DNA of 64,000 nucleotides from NCBI GenBank assembly GCA_046290675.1, contig JBKAHA010000002.1, forward strand, positions 744,001 to 808,000, in the 5' to 3' direction. Both the position numbers and the translations under genes were made by a program. The stretch is from Aureliella sp046290675 (lineage in GTDB: Bacteria; Planctomycetota; Planctomycetia; Pirellulales; Pirellulaceae). Each line of letters opens with the position of its first letter. Position 1 is the stretch's first letter. Shown piece after piece: positions 7,313 through 15,383 of the stretch. Under the pieces are notes generated by a model. It was given only the letters and a program-made list of their open reading frames with translations, had not been told where the DNA came from and searched no databases.

Positions 7313-8998
7313 CTATGCGGCCGGCTTCAAGTAGCCAGAAAGGTGCTGGGCCCGAACTGGATTTTGCATTTTTGAGACGGCTTTGGCTTCGATCTGGCGA
7401 ACCCGCTCACGAGTCACCTTAAAGATCCGCCCGACTTCCTCCAGAGTGTAGGAGTAACCATCGACAAGCCCGTATCGCAATCGAATGATTTCGCGTTCGC
7501 GATAGGTCAGCGACTTCAGCAACAGATCGATCTTATCTCTTAGTAAGCCGTTGCTTGCGTTGCGAATTGGATCGCCATGGTCATTGTCCTCAATGAACTC
7601 GCCAAAGCTGTTGTCTTCGCCTTCACCGACGGGGCGATCCAAGCTGATTGGGTGGCGCCCGATGTCCAGAACTCGGCGAACTTCTTCTACGGGCAGCTCG
7701 GTCTGCGCCGCAATTTCTTCGGTCGACGGCTCACGCTTGAGTTGCTGAGCGAGTCGCTTCTGAATATTGCGTAGTCGGCTGAGAACATCGATCATGTGGA
7801 CTGGAATTCGGATTGTTCTCGCTTGGTCCGCGATCGCTCGGGTGATGGCTTGTCGGATCCACCATGTCGCGTAAGTCGAGAACTTGAAGCCGCGTCGGTA
7901 CTCGTACTTGTCGACTGCTCGCATCAGTCCTGTGTTGCCTTCTTGGATTAAGTCCAGAAAGCTCATGCCACGGTTGCGGTACTTCTTCGCGATTGAAACC
8001 ACCAAACGCAGGTTGCCCTGCGACAATTCTCGTTTTACGGATTCGAATTCTTGGTGATGTTTCTGTACTTTGGCTAGACGATTTCGAAGTGAACGTGGGC
8101 TTTCTTCCGTCACCACAATCAACTTGCGAAATTCGCCGGTGAGTCGCTCGTGCTCTCGTTGTCGTGTTGGATCCAGGGCGAGTTCGGAGATCTTCGCCCG
8201 CAGGTTGTCCATGCGATCGACCATCTCTTCGAGCTGTCGCATGTTTGGAATCACACGGCGTGAGCGAAGGCTCAATTCTTCAACAAGCGTGACGCATTTC
8301 TCACGCAGTCGTTGGTATTCCTTGCTTAGTTCGGCCTTGATCTCTGGCGAGACGCTTTGTCGAACAATCTGTAGGAAGATCGCTCGCTTCTTCACCATCA
8401 GGCCTTTTAGTGTTGCCAGGTTATGCGGCATCCGCGCTGAGACTTGTTCCTTCGTGAGCCGCTCCGTCAACGAAACTTTGATCGTGCGGTCAAAAGGCAG
8501 ATAGCCTTTATGGACGCGTGTGAGGATTTGCACGGTCTGACGAAGTGCATAGGCATTGCCGAGCAAACAGCGTCGGAATCGTTTTCGAGTAATCTCGATC
8601 TTCTTAGCCAACGCAATTTCTTCTTCGCGCGAGAAGAGCGGGATCTCGGACATTTGGCTCAGATAGAGACGGATCGGGTCGTCGCTCAGCTTCGGAGCTT
8701 CGGTGATAGGTGCTTCGACTGGTTCGGTTTCGGTCCCAAAGTCAAGATTTTCGTCCGACGACGCGCCAATGGCGGCATCGAGAGAGTCTTCTAGTTTGGG
8801 GCTGCTGCTTTGTGCCTGGGCGGGAGCCTTGTCGACGAGGGGAATTCCCTTCTTGTCGAGCATCGTAAGCAGGTTATCCAGTTTCTCGCTGCTAGTATCC
8901 TCGTCAGGAAGATACTGGCCAACTTGTTCGTAGGTCAAATAGCCTTGGTCGCGTCCGGTGGTTAGCAATTGGCGCAGATCGATATCAAGCAGTTCCAC
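7313..8998 (-). CDS. rpoD: Primary RNA polymerase sigma-70 factor
   Basis: 561 residues with the full primary-sigma layout. Region 1.1 is at residues 1-60 (LRQLLTTGRDQGYLTYEQV). Region 1.2 begins at DDPIRLYLSQMSEIPLFS. A non-conserved helical insert runs to about 330. Region 2 follows: NLRLVVSIAKKYRNRGMSF, then DLIQEGNTGLMRAVDKYEYR and FSTYATWWIRQAITRAIADQ. Regions 3 and 4 follow: HMIDVLSRLRNIQKRLAQQ, LTYREREIIRLRYGL, and the helix-turn-helix TLEEVGRIFKVTRERVRQIE. It lies directly downstream of dnaG, the classic dnaG-rpoD arrangement; no rpsU lies upstream here. A strong terminator follows the gene. Confidence 0.97.
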   Translation of the reverse strand: MELLDIDLRQLLTTGRDQGYLTYEQVGQYLPDEDTSSEKLDNLLTMLDKKGIPLVDKAPAQAQSSSPKLEDSLDAAIGASSDENLDFGTETEPVEAPITEAPKLSDDPIRLYLSQMSEIPLFSREEEIALAKKIEITRKRFRRCLLGNAYALRQTVQILTRVHKGYLPFDRTIKVSLTERLTKEQVSARMPHNLATLKGLMVKKRAIFLQIVRQSVSPEIKAELSKEYQRLREKCVTLVEELSLRSRRVIPNMRQLEEMVDRMDNLRAKISELALDPTRQREHERLTGEFRKLIVVTEESPRSLRNRLAKVQKHHQEFESVKRELSQGNLRLVVSIAKKYRNRGMSFLDLIQEGNTGLMRAVDKYEYRRGFKFSTYATWWIRQAITRAIADQARTIRIPVHMIDVLSRLRNIQKRLAQQLKREPSTEEIAAQTELPVEEVRRVLDIGRHPISLDRPVGEGEDNSFGEFIEDNDHGDPIRNASNGLLRDKIDLLLKSLTYREREIIRLRYGLVDGYSYTLEEVGRIFKVTRERVRQIEAKAVSKMQNPVRAQHLSGYLKPAA

Positions 8999-9101
8999 GT
9001 AAACAACTCCTTTTGTTTTGGGTCAAGCAAGAAGCGTCCTCCCAGAAGCTCTCACTGACTGTGGAATATGTTTTGGATTGGATGGGATCCAGATTGTTTT
9101 G

Positions 9102-9137
9102 AACCGTCTGGAGTCGGGACTCCAAGCCCGAACGGTT
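9102..9137 (-). promoter_or_regulatory. Alternative hairpins between dnaG and rpoD
   Basis: AACCGT (9102-9107) can pair with ACGGTT (9132-9137). Inside, TGGAGT (9109-9114) pairs with ACTCCA (9119-9124) around loop CGGG. A competing stem TCGGG (9114-9118)/CCCGA (9127-9131) excludes that pairing. In the minus-strand transcript this sits just after the dnaG stop and could set the level of rpoD message by processing or attenuation; that role is inference. Confidence 0.4.
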
Positions 9138-9166
9138 TGCCCAAAGGCGGGTTCTATTGCGACGAT

Positions 9167-11140
9167 TTAGTCGGGCGGTGATTGCTCAGTGGGTGGCAAC
9201 TCACTCGCGACTGTTGTGGGGGTCGAATCAGAAGGAAGGTTAGGATCAGAATCCGTTTCCGAAACTTTTGCATCCTCTGCGGAATCGTTGTCCACAAGTC
9301 CTTGTCGCAATCTTGCTTGGCGGATGACATCCTGCAAAACATCGAGCTTCTCCGTTTCGGTCTTCTCGGAAGTCTGCAGTTCATTCACCTGGCTGATACG
9401 TCGCATCTCGTCCTGCCTTTCACCCATGCGTTGTGTCAACACTCGCAACCTCTCTTCCGCCGAGGACTTGGTGTACTCGAGCTTGGCAGTTGCTTGCTCT
9501 TGAAGGGTGACAAGAAGGCTTTTCAGGGATGAATCTTCTAGGGCGACGAGCACGTTTGAAAACTCTAGTGACTCGCCACTAAACTCAAGCTGTTGGTAGG
9601 CATCCAACATGGCTTGCGAAGCTTCGCACTCAAGCCAGCCCGATTGCACTCGCTCGAGTGCAATCGGGGCAACTTGCGGTGCAACGATAATCAATTCGAT
9701 CAACTCGCGTTCAAACGGCGTTAGATCGCTTGGCCGCATCAGTTTCCGCGTCGGTGTTTCCTCGGGTTCTCGCGTGTAACGAGACTTCATCCGACTATGG
9801 CGGGTCCGCATCGACGTCAATTGCTCTCGCAAGGACGCTTCCGGTACGGAGAACATGCGTGCGAGCCGTGGGAGCACCTGATTCTGCCGAATGCGAAATG
9901 ACTCGTTGGAAATCAAATTGCTGTGCGGCACTTTAGCAAGCAGCGAAAGCATGTCTTCGATCGCTTGGGTGGCGCGATGGGTGTCCAGCAGTGGATCGAA
10001 ACCCTCGCTGACACGTTTGAGTTTGAATTCCAACGCATCCGAGGCGGAGCGAATTCGATCCTGTAGCGCCTCGGCGCCTTCGCTGAGAAGAAAGTCCGCA
10101 GGATCTTGTCCGTCCGGCAACGTCAATACTCGTACATCGATCTGGGCATGCAGGAATAGCTCCAGAACATCATCGCTACGTTTCTGCCCCGCTTCGTCGC
10201 CGTCCAGCAGAAGGACAATGGAGTCGCAGTAGGAACGCAGTGTCTTGAGGTGCGCCGCTCCTAGTGCGGTACCGAGCACGGCGACCGCATTCTGTACGCC
10301 GCATTGATGGGCCACGATCACATCGGTGTAGCCTTCCATGACAAGAGCTTGTCTTTGGTGCCGCATCGGAGCAGCAGCCAAATCAAGGCCGTACAACTGA
10401 TTGCTCTTGTGGAATAGTCGCGTTTCCGGCGAATTGATGTACTTGGCACCGTCATCTGCACCAGGGAGAACCCGCCCACCGAAGGCCAATGCCTTCTTTT
10501 CCCGGTCACGAATCGGGAACATGATCCGATTGCGAAACCGATCATAGTATCCGCCGCTATCTCGACGGATTACCAAGCCAGCCTGCTCGAGCGCCTGAGG
10601 AGAAATTTCGTATTGTCGTGCGCCGTCCAACACCGCGGACCAACTATTTGGGGCCATGCCGATCCCGAATGCCTCTATCGACTTTGACGAGATCTGTCTT
10701 TCAGCTAGATAGTCTCGGGCGGCGGCAGCCTCGGGACTGTTCTTGAGGTGGTTTTGGAATAGTTCGTCGGCAAACTTAAGAGCCCGATACAGCTCCGCCT
10801 TGATGTCACGGCTAGCCCGATGGTTGCGGCGTGAGCCCCTCGTCTCTTTGATCTCGATTCCCGCGCGATCGGCCAGCTTGCGGAGCGCTTCTGGAAAGCT
10901 AAGTCCCTCTTCCTGCATGACGAAGTTGAAGACGTCGCCACCAATATCGCAGACCCAGCATTTCCAGATCTGACGCTCAGGGTTGATTTGAAGGCTTGGG
11001 CGACTGTCTTTGTGCCATGGACAGAGCGCAGCGAAATTGCGTCCCTGCCGGCGCAGTTCGTATCTACTACCGATGAGATCAACAATGTCCGTTGCGGCGC
11101 GGACACGTTCTTTGGTATCAGCATCAAACGTAAACGACAC
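9167..11140 (-). CDS. dnaG: DNA primase
   Basis: 657 residues. It makes RNA primers for replication. The N-terminal zinc-binding domain (residues 1-100) has the CHC2 pattern CPWH ... CWVC. The catalytic core follows, with YGLDLAAAPMRHQRQALVME then GYTDVIVAHQCGVQNAVA, and the TOPRIM metal site SIVLLLDGDEAGQKRS. The last 200 residues form the helical C-terminal part that binds the replicative helicase. The terminal 60 residues are Ser/Thr/Pro/Glu-rich and look disordered. The ATG at 11140 starts at the expected place just before the zinc domain. rpoD follows about 170 bases downstream, presumably on the same transcript. Confidence 0.97.
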   Translation of the reverse strand: MSFTFDADTKERVRAATDIVDLIGSRYELRRQGRNFAALCPWHKDSRPSLQINPERQIWKCWVCDIGGDVFNFVMQEEGLSFPEALRKLADRAGIEIKETRGSRRNHRASRDIKAELYRALKFADELFQNHLKNSPEAAAARDYLAERQISSKSIEAFGIGMAPNSWSAVLDGARQYEISPQALEQAGLVIRRDSGGYYDRFRNRIMFPIRDREKKALAFGGRVLPGADDGAKYINSPETRLFHKSNQLYGLDLAAAPMRHQRQALVMEGYTDVIVAHQCGVQNAVAVLGTALGAAHLKTLRSYCDSIVLLLDGDEAGQKRSDDVLELFLHAQIDVRVLTLPDGQDPADFLLSEGAEALQDRIRSASDALEFKLKRVSEGFDPLLDTHRATQAIEDMLSLLAKVPHSNLISNESFRIRQNQVLPRLARMFSVPEASLREQLTSMRTRHSRMKSRYTREPEETPTRKLMRPSDLTPFERELIELIIVAPQVAPIALERVQSGWLECEASQAMLDAYQQLEFSGESLEFSNVLVALEDSSLKSLLVTLQEQATAKLEYTKSSAEERLRVLTQRMGERQDEMRRISQVNELQTSEKTETEKLDVLQDVIRQARLRQGLVDNDSAEDAKVSETDSDPNLPSDSTPTTVASELPPTEQSPPD

Positions 11141-11862
11141 GTTAGCTCCGAAGGCGAAGTGACGGCAATCACATGAATCGACTGTCCAACCGAAGTGAGC
11201 TCGATCAGCACCGGAGTCGATTATGGTGCCGGCCTCGAAAGGCCGCTAGTACCGACATCGCCGTGTCGCGAAAGGTTCCATCCTACGCACCGCCGCTCTG
11301 CAATCTGACCGCCACCGAAGGGCAAACCAGCAAGCAAATTGGCGTTCCAGAAATACCCGGACGTGCGAGCGCAATCCATTACGCTGCTGTGAGTATGGCA
11401 CAGGGGTTCTGAATCCGGCAATAGAGATCTTGAGTGAATCTTCCCCTTTTTGTCATCAGAGAAACGAGCCTCTTCGCTAGCTAGGACCCGCAGTCGATTC
11501 AGGATAGGGCCGCCCAGCAGCGAGCGGTTTTAAGCCACTTCAGCGTTGAACGCACAATCGCTTGCCTACGCCACGGAGATCGCGACGGAAGGGGCAGTGA
11601 CAAAAATGCTGCGTAATGTGAATACATGGTTCGCCGCCTCCGGCTCGGCATATGCTCGGCATAATTTTCGCCGCTGATTCTAGCTTTTGCTTGCTTTCAG
11701 CCTCGACAGCTCGCAGAACAAAATTCTACTTATAGGAAGTGGAAGCAGACTTGCATGGATAACTTGTAAGAATCGCATGTTTTGACGAGCATGGTCCTCG
11801 AGTTCTGGTTTCCGGTCACGTTGCTTTTCCATTCCACCGCAAGCTTTGGCGGATCTAGACGG
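11141..11862. other. Non-coding region between divergent dnaG and pyrophosphatase genes
   Basis: About 720 bases between divergent genes. Short open frames here have no recognisable product. It must hold promoters for both directions. A short direct repeat GCTCGGCATA occurs twice near 11650. Nothing else stands out. Confidence 0.5.
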
Positions 11863-13527
11863 ATGACAGTTTACGTTTTCGGCCACCGCAATCCTGATAC
11901 GGACGCGATCTGCTCTGCAATCGCCTACGCCGATTATCTTCAACGCACGAGCTATCCCGATGCGGTCGCAGCTTGTTGCGGTACCCCAAACCAGCGAACC
12001 GAGTTCGCATTGATGAAGGCTCGACTCGCTGCGCCGCGCATGATTATGGACGTGCGGCCGGAAGTCTCAGACGTGTGTCGCCGCGAGCCCATTGTCGCTT
12101 ATGACGATGAAGTTTTCCAAGAAGTTTACGAACGGATGAAGGATGCCAACATCGGTGCCGTACCCGTGTTGGATCGGCAAAATCGATTTTTGGGACTACT
12201 TACGCTGCTGGATCTGTTGCGAGTCATCTTTGAGGGGGATTCCGATCCTCAGACCGCCCGAAGCATCAACAGCTCCGTTGGCAAGATCTGTTCTGTGTTA
12301 CAAGGCGAGCTACAGCATTCGGTCGACGTGGATGCGGGATGCAATTTGATGGTCATGGTTGGCGCGATGAGCGCCGAAGGTTTTACCAAGCGTTTGCATC
12401 AATTCGCTCCGTCGGACTTGTTGGTGGTCAGTGGCAATCGGCCTACGATTCAGCTTCCTGCCTTGGAGCACAATGTACGTGTCCTTGTGGTAACTGGTGG
12501 TTATGAGCTCTCGCCAGGTTTATTGCAGTTAGCCAAGCTCAATGGCGTGACGGTCATTCGGAGTAACTTCGATACTGCGACCACGACGATGCGGATCAAA
12601 TCCGCTAGACGTATCGAAACAGCTATTCAACGCGAGTGCCTGACGCTGTCTCCCAAATTGCCGGTTGAGGAAGCACGGAAGCTGGTTGAGCGTTCGCCGC
12701 AACGACTGTTTCCTGTGATCGACGACCAAGGGTGTTTGTTTGGAGTGCTTTCGAAGTCCGATTTGATCAATCCCCCGAAGACAAAACTGGTACTGGTTGA
12801 TCATAACGAACTCAGCCAGGCCGTTCTGGGAGCGGACGAATCGGACATCATCGAGGTATTGGACCATCACCGACTCGGTGGCAGCCTTCGATCAGATCAG
12901 CCGATTCGATTCGTCAATGAGCCAGTTGGATCGACTTGTACCCTCGTGGCCAATAAGTTTCGCTTAGCGGGTATCGACCCCACGCCAGGGATCGCCCTGT
13001 GTATGGCCTCAGGAATCATTTCGGATACGCTCAATTTGAATTCGCCGACCACGACGGACGTTGATCGTCAAACGTTGGAGTGGCTCGGGAAACGTAGCAA
13101 CATTGATTTGGACGAGTTCGTTCAACAGTTCTTCGAGGTCGGCTCGTCATTGCGAACCCAGGCAGCGGCGAAGGTGATCAACGAAGACTGTAAAGAGTTC
13201 GAAGATCGCGGCCATCGTTTTTCGATTTCTCAGATTGAAGAGATCGGGTTCGAGCTATTCTGGCAACGGAAAGACGAGCTGCACGAAGCTCTCGTCGCGC
13301 ACACTCGGCAGAAAGGCCTCGATTTTGGGGCCTTATTTGTGACGGATATCATTAGCAACGGCAGTATGTTGCTTATGTCGCACGAGCCTGATTTCTGGGA
13401 GTCGGCTAACTATCCCAGTATTGAACGTTATGTTTACGAGTTAGAGAACGTCGTTAGCCGGAAGAAGCAACTGCTGCCTCTCTTCTCGCAGTTGCTTGAG
13501 AATGCGGCTGTCGAGGCAAACAGCTAG
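11863..13527 (+). CDS. Family II manganese-dependent inorganic pyrophosphatase with CBS/DRTGG insert
   Basis: 554 residues from the ATG at 11863, where the DHH-family fold begins (TVYVFGHRNPDTDA); longer in-frame starts add a non-homologous stretch. It hydrolyses pyrophosphate in the cytoplasm. Metal ligands are visible as HRNPDTD (His8, Asp12, Asp14), VDHN and LDHHR. The catalytic DHH domain is split by a regulatory insert: a CBS motif (IVAYDDEVFQEVYERMKDAN, then IGAVPVLDRQNRFLGLLTL), a DRTGG-type middle segment, and a second CBS motif (RLFPVIDDQGCLFGVLSKSD). Such inserts bind adenine nucleotides in known members. The C-terminal DHHA2 domain is complete. The insert makes this a regulated enzyme rather than the short constitutive form. 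Confidence 0.9.
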   Translation: MTVYVFGHRNPDTDAICSAIAYADYLQRTSYPDAVAACCGTPNQRTEFALMKARLAAPRMIMDVRPEVSDVCRREPIVAYDDEVFQEVYERMKDANIGAVPVLDRQNRFLGLLTLLDLLRVIFEGDSDPQTARSINSSVGKICSVLQGELQHSVDVDAGCNLMVMVGAMSAEGFTKRLHQFAPSDLLVVSGNRPTIQLPALEHNVRVLVVTGGYELSPGLLQLAKLNGVTVIRSNFDTATTTMRIKSARRIETAIQRECLTLSPKLPVEEARKLVERSPQRLFPVIDDQGCLFGVLSKSDLINPPKTKLVLVDHNELSQAVLGADESDIIEVLDHHRLGGSLRSDQPIRFVNEPVGSTCTLVANKFRLAGIDPTPGIALCMASGIISDTLNLNSPTTTDVDRQTLEWLGKRSNIDLDEFVQQFFEVGSSLRTQAAAKVINEDCKEFEDRGHRFSISQIEEIGFELFWQRKDELHEALVAHTRQKGLDFGALFVTDIISNGSMLLMSHEPDFWESANYPSIERYVYELENVVSRKKQLLPLFSQLLENAAVEANS

Positions 13528-13699
13528 CGATACATTCGGGGGCTCCGAATTGGCCGCTCTTTTGGCGGTTGTTTATCGCGGCTTCTAGGCGGGGCTGGTC
13601 ACGATATCACAATGTTGTGTGATTTCATGGAAGCTCTTGGGCCTGCTACGAAGGCGGCTGGAGTCTTCTGCAACCCGGGATGGTCCACGCCTGCTTACG

Positions 13700-14779
13700 A
13701 TGCTGCGCTCCCCTCGAAAATCCCTGTTCATCTTTGCACTGTGGCTCGCTGCGTTTTACGTGACCTGGTTCGCGATCGTAAATGGTGGGCATTATTGGGC
13801 GGAGGTGACTGCTCGGTGGCCAATTGCGACTGGCATGTTGCTCGGCTCCTACGTCGCGGGTTCAACACCGATGGGTGGGGGCACCGTCGGCTTTCCGGTT
13901 CTGGTTTTGCTCCTTGATTTTCCGGCTACCATCGGTCGTAGTTTCGGTTTGGCGATCCAGTCGATCGGTATGGTTTCCGCTACCATTTTTCTCCTTTGTC
14001 GCCGACAGCCTATCGCTTGGTTTTTGCTACGGCCAGCCATCTTTGGCGCCACGGCCGGCATGCCGCTGGGGCTCTACTGCATCTCGCCGCTAGTTGGAGA
14101 CAGCGCGGTCAAATTGGTTTTTGCGGTCGTGTGGTGTAGCTTCGGGATGTTGTTGATTCGTCGACGGCACGAGTTCGATTGTGACGCGGCGCGAACGAGG
14201 GTGGGCGGGCACTCGCCGCGATTGATTACCCTCTATGGCCTCGCGGCAGGCGTCACAGGCGGCTTGCTGGCGGCAATCACTGGGGTTGGGATCGACATGA
14301 TTCTCTATGCGGTACTGACGCTGCGATTCGGCATCGACTTGAAGGTCTCTATTCCGACTTCAGTCGTCGCGATGGCGTTCACTTCGGTGTTGGGAACTTT
14401 ATGCCTCACCGTGCATCCGACGCCTAGCAACGGCGGGATCCCGGATGAAGTGTTCTACAGCTGGTTGGCTGCGGCGCCCGTGGTCGCTCTTGGAGCCCCC
14501 CTTGGATCTTGGGTTGTTCAGCTCTTGCCAAGAAAACCGACTCTCTTCTTCGTCGGGGGGCTTTGTTTGGTTCAGTTTGTTTGGACTCTCTATGCCGAGA
14601 AGCTGACGCTAGCCGGAATCTTGTTCGCTTGCGTGAGCGTTGGTGTATCGATAGGTCTGATGTATTGGCTGTCATATCTGGGAAAATCCGCCCAGGCGAT
14701 TTCGAAGGGTGGTGCTTCGAGAGTGGCGGGCGGGCTTCCCCCGGAAGAGAGTGCAGTCGCTTGCGACTTCGACGCCTAG
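13700..14779 (+). CDS. TauE/SafE-family membrane transporter
   Basis: About 359 residues from the ATG at 13700, which puts RSPRKS just before the first membrane helix; an in-frame ATG at 13619 adds a polar stretch without a clear role. About eight to nine hydrophobic segments are seen. The family signature appears twice: GSYVAGSTPMGGGTVGFPV in the first half and AAGVTGGLLAAITGVGIDM in the second. Family members export sulfite, sulfoacetate or related anions across the inner membrane. The substrate here cannot be told. The gene follows the pyrophosphatase on the same strand. Confidence 0.8.
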   Translation: MLRSPRKSLFIFALWLAAFYVTWFAIVNGGHYWAEVTARWPIATGMLLGSYVAGSTPMGGGTVGFPVLVLLLDFPATIGRSFGLAIQSIGMVSATIFLLCRRQPIAWFLLRPAIFGATAGMPLGLYCISPLVGDSAVKLVFAVVWCSFGMLLIRRRHEFDCDAARTRVGGHSPRLITLYGLAAGVTGGLLAAITGVGIDMILYAVLTLRFGIDLKVSIPTSVVAMAFTSVLGTLCLTVHPTPSNGGIPDEVFYSWLAAAPVVALGAPLGSWVVQLLPRKPTLFFVGGLCLVQFVWTLYAEKLTLAGILFACVSVGVSIGLMYWLSYLGKSAQAISKGGASRVAGGLPPEESAVACDFDA

Positions 14780-15383
14780 GCCGAATAGAAGGCTCTCCGC
14801 GGCAGTATGGCAAGCGCTAGTTTGGCAAGAAACTGATTTTGTCCCTATCGGAAAATCAGCGAACGGTGTAACCTCTTGGCGAAAGAGGCGAGTTGCCTGA
14901 GCTTAAGTCTGGCGGTTGACGTAGATGTCCCGCAAACGGCAAACCGTATCGGCGGTTTGCGATCCACGTAAATTCGAAGTGCAAAGCACCTTCTACGTGT
15001 CAGAAAAAGACCCGAGTTCATCGACTTCGCATGAGTTTGATCGGGTATCTGTTGCTTAACTGATTTTGGGGAAACCACTTCCCCACCCCAACCAACGTGG
15101 CTTCGAAACATGGCCTAAGGAGTTGGGATGCAGGCATCAAAGCCGTCAGTATCTGCAGGTGTTGGGGACGAGTTGGTGGATTCGGTCCCGCAAGCGAAAT
15201 GCTTTTGGATGATAGCTTCATGGCATTGGTAACCGCAAGTTGCCGACTTGAGGGCATCCTGCATCCATAAGTTGATTCGCAGTACGTCGCTATTGAATTG
15301 TTGTAGTGTCAATAGATTCGTATTCTCCCTGTCCGGCTCGCGATGACCATTTTCCACGTGGGCGAAAGCCAGAGAGATCAAGA
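14780..15383 (+). other. Non-coding region and likely long 5' leader of the DEAD-box gene
   Basis: About 600 bases without a recognised gene. CGCAAAC (14931-14937) can pair with GTTTGCG (14956-14962), and an inner AAACCG/CGGTTT pairing competes with it. Long structured leaders are typical of cold-induced DEAD-box helicase genes such as csdA, but no cold-box motif was identified. Confidence 0.35.
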
